From the NCBI GenBank assembly GCA_964392775.1, contig CAYMRD010000010.1, forward strand, positions 46,443 through 110,442: a stretch of 64,000 nucleotides of DNA, given 5' to 3'. This stretch comes from UKL13-3 sp964392775. Lineage in GTDB: Bacteria > Bacteroidota > Bacteroidia > UKL13-3. Positions 53,155 to 62,647 of the stretch are shown in pieces; the stretch's first letter is position 1, and each line of letters starts with the position of its first letter. Both the position numbers and the translations under genes were made by a program. The notes beneath the pieces were generated by a model that saw nothing but the letters and a program-made list of their open reading frames with translations, made no database searches and was not told where the DNA came from.

Positions 53155-56100
53155 ATGACTAAATTTATCAGATCTGTTGTTGGATTTTCATTGAAGAACA
53201 AATTCTTCACATTCTTCATGGTAGCTATCCTAATTGTATCGGGTATAGTGTCATACCTCAATACTCCGATTGAAGCCTTTCCGGATGTTACCAATACCCA
53301 GATCATTATTGTTACCGAATGGAACGGAAGAAGCGCTGAAGAGATCGAACGTTTTGTAACCATACCGATTGAAATCAGCATGAACAGCGTTCAGCGCAAA
53401 ACCAATGTGCGCAGCATTACAATGTTTGGTCTGTCGGTCATCAAAATTATTTTTGAAGATGATGTAGAAGACTTTTTTGCGCGCCAGCAAGTCAACAACC
53501 AACTTCGTAACGTACAATTACCGGATGGTGTAGAACCCGATGTTCAGCCACCTTACGGACCTACCGGTGAAATCTTCAGGTATGTTTTAAAAAGCCCTAC
53601 AAAAGATACCCGTGAATTGCTCACGCTTCAAAACTGGGTCATCGATCGTCAGCTGCGTTCGGTTGCAGGTGTAGCAGATGTAGTGGCTTTTGGCGGACGG
53701 GAGAAAATTTATGAGATTCAGGTAAACCCTGTTCACCTGCACAAATACGGACTCACTCCTTTAGATGTTTACAATGCTGTTGCCAAAAGCAATATTAATG
53801 TGGGTGGTGATGTGATTGAAAAAAACGGACAAGCTTATGTGGTTCGGGGCATTGGCTTATTGGATAAGATTGAAGACATCGAAAACATCATCGTTGAGAA
53901 CCTCAATGGAACTCCTGTACTGGTTCGAAATCTTGCCAATGTACGCGAAAGTGATGCTCCACGCGTGGGACAGGTTGGACTCGACAGTTCCGATGATGTG
54001 GTTGAAGGAATTATTGTGATGCGCAAGGGCGAAAACCCAAGTGAAGTACTCGAAAGAGTGAAAGCCAAGATTGCTGATCTCAATAGCAGGATTCTTCCTT
54101 CGGATGTAAAAATGGAAACATTTTACGACCGTGATAACCTGATGAGCTTTACCACCAAAACAGTTATGCATAACCTGTTGGAAGGTATCATTCTGGTAAC
54201 GGTGATTGTATTTTTATTTATGGCTGATTGGCGTACAACAGTGATTGTATCCATCATCATTCCACTCTCACTTTTATTTGCCTTCTTCTGCCTGCGTTTA
54301 AAGGGCATGAGCGCCAACCTGCTTTCATTAGGAGCTATCGACTTCGGGATTATTATTGATGGGGCAGTGGTAATGGTGGAAGGAATTTTTGTGGCGTTGG
54401 ATATGGTCTCCCATAAAATCGGAATGGAAAAATTCAACCGCTTATCTAAACTCGGGTTGATTAAAAAAACCGGAGGCGAATTAGGCAAGGCGGTATTTTT
54501 CTCCAAGCTGATTATCATCACCGCGTTGTTACCTATTTTTGCATTCCAAAAAGTTGAAGGCAAAATGTTTTCGCCTCTTGCCTTTACCTTAGGATTCGCC
54601 TTATTGGGTGCCTTGTTATTTACCCTTACCCTTGTGCCGGTATTAGCCTCCATCTTGCTTAAAAAAGATGTAAAAGAAAAACACAATCCATTCATTGAGT
54701 TTATTCAAAAATATACCATGAAAGGATTTGACCTGAGCTATCGCAACAAACGAAAAGGGTTGCTCATCACATCAGTCATTCTGCTGTTAAGCATGTTTTC
54801 CACTCAGTTCATGGGAACAGAATTTTTGCCTCAGTTAAACGAAGGCGCTTTATGGGTTGAAGCCAAGATGCCGATGAGCATGTCGTTGAATGAATCGGTT
54901 AAAATGGTTCACACTCTTCGCTCTAAAATTGGCGAATTTCCTGAGGTGAACAGCGTTTTATCACAAACCGGAAGATCCAATGACGGGACAGATCCAAGCG
55001 GATTTTATTATGTGCAGATGCAGGTGAATCTTAAACCTAAAGACGACTGGGAACGGAAAATTACAACAGATCAGCTGATTGAGGAAATGGATAAACAGTT
55101 GAAACAATACCAGGGAATCAACTACAACTATTCTCAACCTATTATCGACAATGTTGCTGAGGCTGTGGCCGGAATGAATGCAAACAATGCCGTAAAAATT
55201 TACGGTGAAGATCTGGAAACCCTCAATGAATTAGCCAATAAGGTAATTGAACAAATTGCTCCTGTGGAAGGTATTAAGGATGCCGGTATATTAAGAAATA
55301 TCGGTCAGCCCGAAATGCAAATTATATTGAGCGACCAAAAGATGGCCTTGTATGGTATTACGGTGAGCGATGCCCAAGCTGTGATTGAGATGGCCATTGG
55401 AGGTAAAACTGCTAATATAAAATATGAAGGTGAACGTAAATTTGATATCCGAATTCGCTATCCAGAAGAGTACAGAAAAACGGAAGAAGATATTCGCCAA
55501 TTGATGGTTCCGAATTTAACCGGACAAAAAATTCCGTTGAGTGAAATTGCCACCATCCGTTTATTAACCGGACCTGCCTTTGTATATAGAGACAATAATA
55601 ACCGCTTTATCGGTGTAAAATTTTCGGTACGTGAACGCGACTTAGGAAGCACCATTGCCGAGGCACAGCAAAAAGTTGAAGATCATGTCAAACTACCAAA
55701 TGGATACAGCATTACATGGACCGGTGAATTTGAAAATCAGGTTCGCGCCACCAAACGTTTAGCGCAGGTTGTTCCTATTTCACTCATCACCATTTTCATT
55801 ATTTTATTTATCATGTTTGGTAATGTGATTGACTCAATGCTTGTATTGGTGAATGTACCCTTCGCTATCATCGGAGGTATTTGGGCATTGCAGATTACGG
55901 GCATTAATTTTGGCATCTCCGCTGGTGTTGGATTCATTGCCTTGTTTGGTATTTGTGTGCAGAATGGTGTAATCCTTATTCAGGTATTTAGGAACAATCT
56001 CCACGCTGGACTTACACTCGATGAAGCGATACGAAGCGGTGTTCTATCGCGTATCAGGCCGGTAATCATGACAGCCATGATGGCGGCCATCGGGCTCCTG

Positions 56101-56250
56101 CCAGCAGCTATTTCGACCGGAATTGGTAGTGAAACGCAAAAGCCGCTGGCCGTTGTAATTATTGGTGGACTGATTACAGCCACCATACTCATTTTATTGA
56201 TATTTCCGGTTGTGGTAAAAGGCATTTACCGTAAGTGGCGCGTTGCTTAA
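53155..56250 (+). CDS. CusA/CzcA family heavy-metal efflux RND pump
   Basis: Proton-driven inner-membrane pump of the tripartite system. 1031 residues, complete. N-terminal NTPIEAFPDVTNTQIIIVTEWNG, porter domains, and TM4 GAIDFGIIIDGAVVMVEGIF. The TM4 motif DFGxxxDGAxxxVEx is that of the divalent-cation (Zn/Co/Cd or Ni) HME groups, with the usual final Asn replaced by Gly. C-terminal bundle LVLVNVPFAIIGGIW and GALFGICVQNG-like GFIALFGICVQNGVILI. The exact metal is not decidable by eye. Confidence 0.93.
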   Translation: MTKFIRSVVGFSLKNKFFTFFMVAILIVSGIVSYLNTPIEAFPDVTNTQIIIVTEWNGRSAEEIERFVTIPIEISMNSVQRKTNVRSITMFGLSVIKIIFEDDVEDFFARQQVNNQLRNVQLPDGVEPDVQPPYGPTGEIFRYVLKSPTKDTRELLTLQNWVIDRQLRSVAGVADVVAFGGREKIYEIQVNPVHLHKYGLTPLDVYNAVAKSNINVGGDVIEKNGQAYVVRGIGLLDKIEDIENIIVENLNGTPVLVRNLANVRESDAPRVGQVGLDSSDDVVEGIIVMRKGENPSEVLERVKAKIADLNSRILPSDVKMETFYDRDNLMSFTTKTVMHNLLEGIILVTVIVFLFMADWRTTVIVSIIIPLSLLFAFFCLRLKGMSANLLSLGAIDFGIIIDGAVVMVEGIFVALDMVSHKIGMEKFNRLSKLGLIKKTGGELGKAVFFSKLIIITALLPIFAFQKVEGKMFSPLAFTLGFALLGALLFTLTLVPVLASILLKKDVKEKHNPFIEFIQKYTMKGFDLSYRNKRKGLLITSVILLLSMFSTQFMGTEFLPQLNEGALWVEAKMPMSMSLNESVKMVHTLRSKIGEFPEVNSVLSQTGRSNDGTDPSGFYYVQMQVNLKPKDDWERKITTDQLIEEMDKQLKQYQGINYNYSQPIIDNVAEAVAGMNANNAVKIYGEDLETLNELANKVIEQIAPVEGIKDAGILRNIGQPEMQIILSDQKMALYGITVSDAQAVIEMAIGGKTANIKYEGERKFDIRIRYPEEYRKTEEDIRQLMVPNLTGQKIPLSEIATIRLLTGPAFVYRDNNNRFIGVKFSVRERDLGSTIAEAQQKVEDHVKLPNGYSITWTGEFENQVRATKRLAQVVPISLITIFIILFIMFGNVIDSMLVLVNVPFAIIGGIWALQITGINFGISAGVGFIALFGICVQNGVILIQVFRNNLHAGLTLDEAIRSGVLSRIRPVIMTAMMAAIGLLPAAISTGIGSETQKPLAVVIIGGLITATILILLIFPVVVKGIYRKWRVA

Positions 56251-56301
56251 GCAGTACTTTACCTTTACCAGCCCTTAACACAACTGTAAAAATCATGTAA
56301 T

Positions 56302-56323
56302 CTTTATGATTGCAATCATAAAG
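56302..56323. promoter_or_regulatory. perfect 22-bp dyad, FNR/DNR-type box for the nos operon
   Basis: The palindrome core ATGATTGCAATCAT contains TGAT-N4-ATCA, the FNR/NNR-class half-site arrangement, extended to 11 bp per arm. Its centre lies about 42 bp upstream of the start inferred from the AATCTTTG box at 56343-56350, the class II activator position. Confidence 0.55.
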
Positions 56324-56342
56324 CAATGGGCTCAACTGGTGG

Positions 56343-56350
56343 AATCTTTG
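56343..56350 (+). promoter_or_regulatory. -7 element of the nos operon
   Basis: AATCTTTG, one mismatch to TAnnTTTG, 20 nt before the cytochrome start codon. No TTTG at -33; the dyad occupies that side, as expected for an activator-dependent promoter. Confidence 0.5.
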
Positions 56351-56370
56351 TGTAACAAATTTTACCAGTT

Positions 56371-56850
56371 ATGAGAAAAGTATTTATCCTGCTATCCGCA
56401 ACAGCTCTTTTATATGCCTGCGGAGGCAGTTCCCAAAGCAACAGCACTCAGGAGCAAAGTGCGGGATCAAGCGTATCCGAACCTTCTTCAACAACCTACG
56501 ACCCTAATCGTGGTGAAGGAAAATTCACAGCCGAAAATGTAACCCTTGGAGCTCAGCTCGATGCTGCTATGGCAAAAAAAGGCGAAGAAGTACAAGGTGT
56601 CAAATGTTCGTCCTGCCATCGCCTTACCGATGAAAAACTGGTTGGGCCCGGATGGAAAGGTGTAACCGAAAGACGCACCCCCGAATGGATTATGAATTTC
56701 ATCACCAATCCTGATCCGATGATTGACAAAGACCCTGCCGTGCAAGCTCAGCTTGAGATGTGTCTGGTGCGGATGCCGAATCAGGGGCTCACGGATGATG
56801 AAGCCCGGGATATTTTGGAGTTCATGCGCAAAAATGATGGTGTTCAATAA
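56371..56850 (+). CDS. lipoprotein cytochrome c, putative electron donor to NosZ
   Basis: 159 residues. Lipoprotein signal MRKVFILLSATALLYAC (Cys 17), a Ser-rich linker, then a monohaem class I cytochrome c: CSSCH (79-83) and axial Met 135 in LVRMPNQGLTDDEARDILEFM. The GPGWKGV motif follows the haem site. Membrane-tethered, periplasmic. It lies 27 bp before nosZ and shares its promoter, and cytochromes c are usual in clade II nos clusters, so delivery of electrons to NosZ is the likely role. Confidence 0.9.
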   Translation: MRKVFILLSATALLYACGGSSQSNSTQEQSAGSSVSEPSSTTYDPNRGEGKFTAENVTLGAQLDAAMAKKGEEVQGVKCSSCHRLTDEKLVGPGWKGVTERRTPEWIMNFITNPDPMIDKDPAVQAQLEMCLVRMPNQGLTDDEARDILEFMRKNDGVQ

Positions 56851-56877
56851 TTATTCAACAAGCCTAACAATCCAATT

Positions 56878-58857
56878 ATGAAAAAGTCACTTTTAATAGC
56901 AGGGGCAACCTTTGTTGTTGCTTCAACGTTGATTTCGTGCAAACCTAAAAATGCAGGTAGTGCCGTAAGCGGTGATGCTGCTCAAAAAACGTATGTAGCT
57001 CCGGGAAAATACGATGAGTATTACAATTTTGTTTCCGGAGGTTTCAGTGGTCAGATGTCTGTTTACGGATTACCGAGCGGCCGTTTGCTCAGAGTGATTC
57101 CGGTATTTTCTGTCGACCCTGAAAAAGGATGGGGATACAGCGAAGAAACCAAACCGATGCTGATGACCTCTCATGGTTTTGTGCCGTGGGATGATTTGCA
57201 CCATCCCGAGATGTCGCAAACCAACGGAGAGATTAATGGTAAATGGGTATTTGCCAATGCCAATAATACCCCGCGTCTGGCCCGTATCGATTTAAAAACC
57301 TTCCGCACGGCCGAAATCCTTGAACTGCCAAACAGTGGCGGTAACCACAGCTCTCCTTACGGAACCGAAAACAGTGAATACATTGTTGCCGGTACCCGTT
57401 TCAGTGTGCCCGAAGATGGTTCAGGCGATGTACCTATCAATACCTACAAAAAAAATTACAAAGGACATATCAGTTTTGTGAGCATCGACAAAGAAAGCGG
57501 TGCGATGAAAATTGCCTTCCAGCTCAAAACTCCGGGTGTCAATTTTGACCTTGCCCGTTGCGGAAAGGATAAATCACACGGATGGTTCTTCTTTAGCTGC
57601 TACAATACCGAACAAGCCAATACCTTGCTGGAAGTAAACGCTTCGCAAAAAGATAAAGATTTTATCATGGCCGTTAACTGGAAAAAAGCCGAAGAGTATA
57701 TCAAACAAGGCAAAGGAGTAAAAAAATCGGTTAAGTACGCACATAACGTATACAACGAGGAAACCCATTCGGCTACTTCAACCATGGAAAAAGAAGTGCT
57801 GGTACTTGATGTTTCCGAACTGAAAGATATCTGTTATTTTATTCCATGTCCTAAATCACCACATGGTTGCGATGTAGACCCTACCGGTGAGTATATTGTA
57901 GGCAGCGGAAAACTGGCTGCCGTTATTCCGGTATTCAGCTTCGACAAAATTCAAAAAGCCATTGCCGAAAAAGCTTATGATGGCGATTACCAAGGTATTC
58001 CTGTTATTAAATACGAAGCCGCCCTGTATGGTGAAGTAAAAAAACCGGGCTTAGGTCCATTGCATACCGAGTTTGATGCCAAAGGAAACGCATACACTTC
58101 TTTCTTCGTATCATCGGAAGTTGTGAAATGGAACGTGAAAGATTTGACTGTACTCGATCGTGTACCTACCTTTTACTCTGTTGGACACTTATGTGTTCCG
58201 GGTGGCAATACCCGCAAACCTTATGGAAAATATATGATCGCTTACAACAAAATTACCAAAGACCGTTATTTACCAACCGGACCGGAGTTATCACAAAGCG
58301 CGCAGCTGTATGATATCAGCGGTGACAAAATGCAACTGATTTTAGACTTCCCGACTATTGGCGAGCCGCATTACGCACAAGCCGCACCAGCCGACCTGAT
58401 CCGCAACAACGGACAAATTAAAATTTATAAAATAGATGACAATAAACATCCGTATGCGGCTAAAGGTGAAAAAGAATCCAAAGTGATCCGCAGCGGCAAT
58501 ACCGTACACGTATATATGACAGCCATCCGCTCCCATTTCGCACCTGATAATATTGAAGGAATCCGTATGGGTGATGAGGTGTACTTCCACGTAACCAATC
58601 TTGAACAGGATTGGGATGTGCCGCACGGATTTGGGATCAAAGGAGCCAACAATGCCGAACTGCTGATTATGCCGGGCGAAACAACCACGCTTAAATGGGT
58701 ACCCGACAGAACAGGAACTTTCCCGATGTATTGTACCGACTTCTGTAGCGCGCTTCACCAGGAAATGTCGGGCTATATCCGTGTGTCGCCTGCCGGAAGC
58801 AAAGTTCCGCTCAGCTTTAGTGTTGGAACAAACATTGCAGCCGAAGCTTCTAAATAA
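56878..58857 (+). CDS. nosZ: nitrous-oxide reductase, Sec-dependent (clade II)
   Basis: Reduces N2O to N2 in the periplasm. 659 residues. The export signal MKKSLLIAGATFVVASTLISC is Sec/lipoprotein type rather than the twin-arginine signal of clade I. The beta-propeller CuZ domain has DDLHHPEMSQTNG, NSGGNHSSPYGTENSEYIV, CPKSPHGCDVDPTG and GPLHTEFDAKG. The C-terminal cupredoxin CuA site reads YCTDFCSALHQEMSGYI (CxxxCxxxHxxM), preceded by DWDVPHGFGI. Complete. A strong hairpin separates it from nosL. Confidence 0.97.
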   Translation: MKKSLLIAGATFVVASTLISCKPKNAGSAVSGDAAQKTYVAPGKYDEYYNFVSGGFSGQMSVYGLPSGRLLRVIPVFSVDPEKGWGYSEETKPMLMTSHGFVPWDDLHHPEMSQTNGEINGKWVFANANNTPRLARIDLKTFRTAEILELPNSGGNHSSPYGTENSEYIVAGTRFSVPEDGSGDVPINTYKKNYKGHISFVSIDKESGAMKIAFQLKTPGVNFDLARCGKDKSHGWFFFSCYNTEQANTLLEVNASQKDKDFIMAVNWKKAEEYIKQGKGVKKSVKYAHNVYNEETHSATSTMEKEVLVLDVSELKDICYFIPCPKSPHGCDVDPTGEYIVGSGKLAAVIPVFSFDKIQKAIAEKAYDGDYQGIPVIKYEAALYGEVKKPGLGPLHTEFDAKGNAYTSFFVSSEVVKWNVKDLTVLDRVPTFYSVGHLCVPGGNTRKPYGKYMIAYNKITKDRYLPTGPELSQSAQLYDISGDKMQLILDFPTIGEPHYAQAAPADLIRNNGQIKIYKIDDNKHPYAAKGEKESKVIRSGNTVHVYMTAIRSHFAPDNIEGIRMGDEVYFHVTNLEQDWDVPHGFGIKGANNAELLIMPGETTTLKWVPDRTGTFPMYCTDFCSALHQEMSGYIRVSPAGSKVPLSFSVGTNIAAEASK

Positions 58858-58867
58858 ATTCATCACC

Positions 58868-58910
58868 AAAGGGAACAGCCTGATACGTTTCGTATCCTGT
58901 TCCCTTTTTT
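58868..58910 (+). terminator. terminator or attenuator between nosZ and the nosL fusion gene
   Basis: AAAGGGAACAG/CTGTTCCCTTT (11 bp) with an inner GATACG/CGTATC stem and TTTTTT after. The downstream accessory genes may receive only read-through transcription. Confidence 0.85.
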
Positions 58911-58921
58911 AGTATTCACGT

Positions 58922-59929
58922 ATGAAAATTTCAATTCCCTCCAGAATACTTGCGGCTGCAGGTGCCATTGCGCTGACCGTTTCCCTTTTTGTACCCTTGT
59001 GGCGCATTGAACTTGATGCTCCCCAATATCCCGAAGGGCTGGCTTTACTGATTTACCCTGATGCCATCAAAGGTGATGTGGATATTATCAATGGACTGAA
59101 CCATTATATTGGTATGCAAACCCTGCATGCCGAAAAATTCATTGAATTCACCATCCTTAAATATATCATCGGATTTTATGCCCTGCTTTCGCTGAGCATT
59201 GCTCTTGTGGCCAACAAAAAGCTGCTCAATTGGGCCTTTGGCGCTTTTGTATTGTTTGGCGTTGTAGCCATGGTCGATTTCTGGAGATGGGAATACAACT
59301 ACGGCCATAACCTCGACCCGAATGCCGCTATCCAGGTTCCGGGCATGTCGTACCAGCCGCCACTGATAGGATTTAAGCAACTGCTCAACTTTGGCGCCTA
59401 TTCTATTCCTGATATAGGCGGTTGTTTATTTATAGCCTGCGGTGCTTTTTTACTGATTGCCGTTGCTATCGAAAACAACTGGCTATCGAAATTCAAAAAC
59501 AGGTCAGCCAAAATAATCGTGCTTGCATTGGCATTCTCATCAATTACAGCCTGCACCCAACAAAAAAAACCTGTTGCCATTAAGCTCAACAAGGATGAAT
59601 GTTCTCATTGCAAAATGACCTTAACGGATGCTCTTTTTGCGGCTGAAATCATTACTAAAAAAAACCGCCTTTATACGTTTGATGATATTGCCTGCCTAAG
59701 AGGTTATTTAAAAGAAAACAGCTCGGCCGAAGCACCCTCCATCTGGATCAGCGATTACCAAAATGCCGGGCAATTTGTAAACGTTGAAGAGGCATTTTTT
59801 GTTAAATCGCCCGAAATACGCAGCCCCATGGGAGGTCATACCATCGCCTTTTCCAGCGCTGATATTGCAAAAGAATTCGCTCTTAAATACAATACACAAG
59901 TTTATACCTGGTCCCAATTGCAACCTTAA
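58922..59929 (+). CDS. nosL: polytopic membrane domain fused to NosL copper chaperone
   Basis: 335 residues. Residues 1-190 form a membrane domain with about four helices (ILAAAGAIALTVSLFVPLW, YIIGFYALLSLSIALVA, NWAFGAFVLFGVVAMVDFW, IGGCLFIACGAFLLIAVAI) and a periplasmic loop (YNYGHNLDPNAAIQVPGM). Residues 197-211 (KIIVLALAFSSITAC) look exactly like a lipoprotein signal. After it comes NosL: LNKDECSHCKMTL with copper ligands Cys 227, Cys 230 and Met 232, FDDIACLRGYL, and SPMGGHTIAFSS. NosL delivers Cu(I) for CuZ assembly. One gene here carries both parts. Stop overlaps the nosD start (TAATG). Confidence 0.88.
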   Translation: MKISIPSRILAAAGAIALTVSLFVPLWRIELDAPQYPEGLALLIYPDAIKGDVDIINGLNHYIGMQTLHAEKFIEFTILKYIIGFYALLSLSIALVANKKLLNWAFGAFVLFGVVAMVDFWRWEYNYGHNLDPNAAIQVPGMSYQPPLIGFKQLLNFGAYSIPDIGGCLFIACGAFLLIAVAIENNWLSKFKNRSAKIIVLALAFSSITACTQQKKPVAIKLNKDECSHCKMTLTDALFAAEIITKKNRLYTFDDIACLRGYLKENSSAEAPSIWISDYQNAGQFVNVEEAFFVKSPEIRSPMGGHTIAFSSADIAKEFALKYNTQVYTWSQLQP

Positions 59930-61167
59930 TGTACCGCATCTCTGTTTTGTTCTTTTTGTGCTGTAATCTGGTTACCCATCTGTATGCCGGGTCAAAGCAT
60001 GTAGGCCAAACCTGGCCCTTTCAGAGCATCCGGGCGGCCATTACTGCTGCACATGCCGGTGATACCATTTATGTTCATAAAGGTTTGTACCGGGAAGGCA
60101 ATCTCGTAATCGACAAACCCCTGTATGTAATCGGCATCGACAAACCCGTGCTGGACGGAGAAAAAAAACACGAGGTGGTTTCAATCAAATCCGACCGGGT
60201 TGTTTTTAAAGGATTTTGCGTACAGCGGTCGGGCATTGCAACACTCGATGATCCGGGTGGAATCAAGGTATACAACAGCAGCTATGTTTCCATTCTCGAC
60301 AATGAACTCAGCGACAATTTTTTTGGTATCTATATTCAATATGGAAGGCATTGTATTGTTCGCAACAACCAAATAACCGCTTTTGGAACCGATGAGCAAG
60401 CCATCGGCAATGGTATACATTGCTGGAAAAGCGACAGCCTGCAAATTGTGGGCAATACCATTAAAGGCCACCGTGACGGCATTTATTTTGAGTTCGTCAC
60501 CCAGTCATTAATCTGGAGAAATACCTCCTGCCAGAATATACGCTACGGATTGCATTTTATGTTCTCCAATAACGACAGCTATATCACCAATATATTCAGT
60601 AACAACGGAGCCGGAGTAGCCGTAATGTTCAGCAATAATGTGAACATGTTCAACAACCATTTTACCCAAAACTGGGGCGATGCAGCTTATGGACTGCTCC
60701 TGAAAGAAATATCGGATTGCACGATGCAGGGCAATACCTTTACCGGAAACACCACTGCCATTTATATGGAAGGAACCAACCGTGCCCACATATCGGCCTG
60801 TACCTTTTCGAACAACGGATGGGGCATGAAAATACAGGCCAGTTGTATGGACAATACCATCACCCGCAACAATTTTTCGGGTAATACCTTTGATGTAAGC
60901 ACCAACGGAAGTCTGGTGCTCAATACCTTCAGCCACAATTACTGGGATAAGTACAGCGGATACGACTTAGATAAAAACCATATCGGGGATGTGCCTTATC
61001 ACCCCCTGAGTTTATTTTCGGTGATTGTTGAAAAAAACAATCCCGTAATGATACTGTATCAAAGCCTTTTTGCTTTATTGCTTGACCAATCGGAGAGAAT
61101 GCTGCCCAGCCTGACCCCTGAGAATTTTGTGGATGAATCACCCCTGATGAAACGTATTCAATTATGA
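59929..61167 (+). CDS. nosD: periplasmic copper-site maturation protein NosD
   Basis: 412 residues, signal peptide to LYAGS. Right-handed beta-helix (CASH) repeats: IRAAITAAHAGDTIYVHKG, VSILDNELSDNFFGIYIQYG, DSLQIVGNTIKGHRDGIYFE, FSNNVNMFNNHFTQNWGDAA, NAFTGN-type ISDCTMQGNTFTGN. The C-terminus has HNYWDKYSGYDLDKNHIGDVPY, the NosD signature. Works with NosF and NosY in CuZ/sulfide supply. Overlaps both neighbours. Confidence 0.95.
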   Translation: MYRISVLFFLCCNLVTHLYAGSKHVGQTWPFQSIRAAITAAHAGDTIYVHKGLYREGNLVIDKPLYVIGIDKPVLDGEKKHEVVSIKSDRVVFKGFCVQRSGIATLDDPGGIKVYNSSYVSILDNELSDNFFGIYIQYGRHCIVRNNQITAFGTDEQAIGNGIHCWKSDSLQIVGNTIKGHRDGIYFEFVTQSLIWRNTSCQNIRYGLHFMFSNNDSYITNIFSNNGAGVAVMFSNNVNMFNNHFTQNWGDAAYGLLLKEISDCTMQGNTFTGNTTAIYMEGTNRAHISACTFSNNGWGMKIQASCMDNTITRNNFSGNTFDVSTNGSLVLNTFSHNYWDKYSGYDLDKNHIGDVPYHPLSLFSVIVEKNNPVMILYQSLFALLLDQSERMLPSLTPENFVDESPLMKRIQL

Positions 61168-61877
61168 TTGAGCTGCAACACATACACAAAACATTTGGTA
61201 AACTTACCGCACTGAACGATATCAGTCTGACCCTTAACAAAGGTGAATGTATTGCGCTGGTAGGCCCCAATGGCTGCGGCAAAACCACACTCATCAAATC
61301 CATTCTGGGAATGGTGGTTCCTGCCAAAGGGGATATTCTGCTCAAAGGTAAATCCATCAGGAATGATGTGAACTACAAACACCATATAGGCTATATGCCA
61401 CAAATAGGACGCTATCCCGAGCAGATGAGCATTGGACATATATTTGAAATGATTCTCGAACTACGCGCTTCGACCCAGCCACTCGACCGCGAATTGTATG
61501 AGGCCTACGAACTCGATAAAATTATTGATAAAAAGATGAGAACCCTGTCGGGTGGTACCACCCAAAAAGTGAGTGCCGCGCTCGCCTTTTTATTCAACCC
61601 CGATATATTGATTTTAGATGAACCCACAGCCGGTCTCGATCCGCTTGCATCCGAAATTCTGAAAGAAAAAATCAGCAAAGAAAAAGCCAACGGCAAGCTG
61701 ATTCTGATAACTTCTCACCTGCTGAGCGAGCTGGACGGACTGGCAACACAACTTATTTTTATGCAGGATGGCTGCTTAAAATTACACCAGAATATTGACG
61801 ACCTGAAACTGGCCACCCATACTCACACCCTATCGAAGGCCATTACTCAACTTCTCAAAAATCAAGTACATGCTTAG
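61164..61877 (+). CDS. nosF: ABC transporter ATP-binding protein NosF
   Basis: 237 residues. Walker A LVGPNGCGKTTLIK, Q-loop YMPQIGRYPEQM, signature LSGGTTQKVSAALAF, Walker B ILILDEPTAGLDP, H-loop LITSHLLSEL. Energises NosY in the NosDFY complex. Starts four bases inside nosD; nosY starts eight bases inside its end. Confidence 0.95.
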   Translation: MIELQHIHKTFGKLTALNDISLTLNKGECIALVGPNGCGKTTLIKSILGMVVPAKGDILLKGKSIRNDVNYKHHIGYMPQIGRYPEQMSIGHIFEMILELRASTQPLDRELYEAYELDKIIDKKMRTLSGGTTQKVSAALAFLFNPDILILDEPTAGLDPLASEILKEKISKEKANGKLILITSHLLSELDGLATQLIFMQDGCLKLHQNIDDLKLATHTHTLSKAITQLLKNQVHA

Positions 61878-62637
61878 AATGATCCGACTGGTTGCACTTG
61901 ATGTGTTGAAAAACAGAACCATCATTTTTTACACGCTGTTACTGGCCGGACTCAGCTGGAGCGTGTTTGCGCTCGAAGACAATCCCACCAAAGGAACACT
62001 CACCCTGCTCAACCTGATGTTGCTGACCGTACCCTTGGTGAGCATTATTTTCTCAACCATTTATATTTACAATTCGGCCGAGTTTATCGACTTGCTGGTG
62101 AGCCAGCCTATATCCCGTAAAACAATCTGGATAAGCCTTTACACAGGAGCCATGAGTGCGCTTGTTCTTTCTTTTTTAGCCGGTGCGGGTATTCCCCTGC
62201 TTTTGTATCTTCCCCTCACTCAGGCTTTATTCATCATCGGAACGGGCATTGGCATCACCCTCACCTTTGCGGCCATGGGATTTCTGGCATCGGTTTGGGT
62301 GAGAGATAAAGCCAAAGGCATTGGACTGTCTATTATGTTGTGGTTGTATTTTGCTTTATTATTTGATGGCATTATTCTGCTGCTGCTGTTTCAGCTTTCC
62401 GATTATCCCATCGAACATGCAATGGTATTTGTAACCATGCTCAGCCCCATTGACCTTGCCCGTATTTTAGTGCTCCTGCAACTGGATGTATCGGCATTAC
62501 TGGGATATACCGGTGCTATCTTCCGTAATTTTCTGGGCACCGCATTGGGTACCACCGTTGCCATTATTACCCTGCTGCTATGGGCCGTTATCCCATTTGT
62601 AGTTTCCCTTGTTAAATTCAACAAACGCGATTTATAG
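61870..62637 (+). CDS. nosY: ABC transporter permease NosY
   Basis: 255 residues, six membrane segments (IIFYTLLLAGLSWSVFAL, LLTVPLVSIIFSTIYIYNS, TGAMSALVLSFLAGAGIPLL, ALFIIGTGIGITLTFAAMGF, MLWLYFALLFDGIILLLL, VAIITLLLWAVIPFVVSL). NSAEFIDLLVSQPISRKTIW is the family cytoplasmic motif. Last gene of the nos cluster, 10 bp before the dioxygenase start. Confidence 0.93.
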   Translation: MLRMIRLVALDVLKNRTIIFYTLLLAGLSWSVFALEDNPTKGTLTLLNLMLLTVPLVSIIFSTIYIYNSAEFIDLLVSQPISRKTIWISLYTGAMSALVLSFLAGAGIPLLLYLPLTQALFIIGTGIGITLTFAAMGFLASVWVRDKAKGIGLSIMLWLYFALLFDGIILLLLFQLSDYPIEHAMVFVTMLSPIDLARILVLLQLDVSALLGYTGAIFRNFLGTALGTTVAIITLLLWAVIPFVVSLVKFNKRDL

Positions 62638-62647
62638 AATAACTATT

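Noticed and set aside
53155..56250. Naming the pump CusA (Cu/Ag) or CzcA (Co/Zn/Cd)
   Set aside because: The TM4 motif favours divalent cations but has a Gly for the final Asn, so metal specificity was left open.
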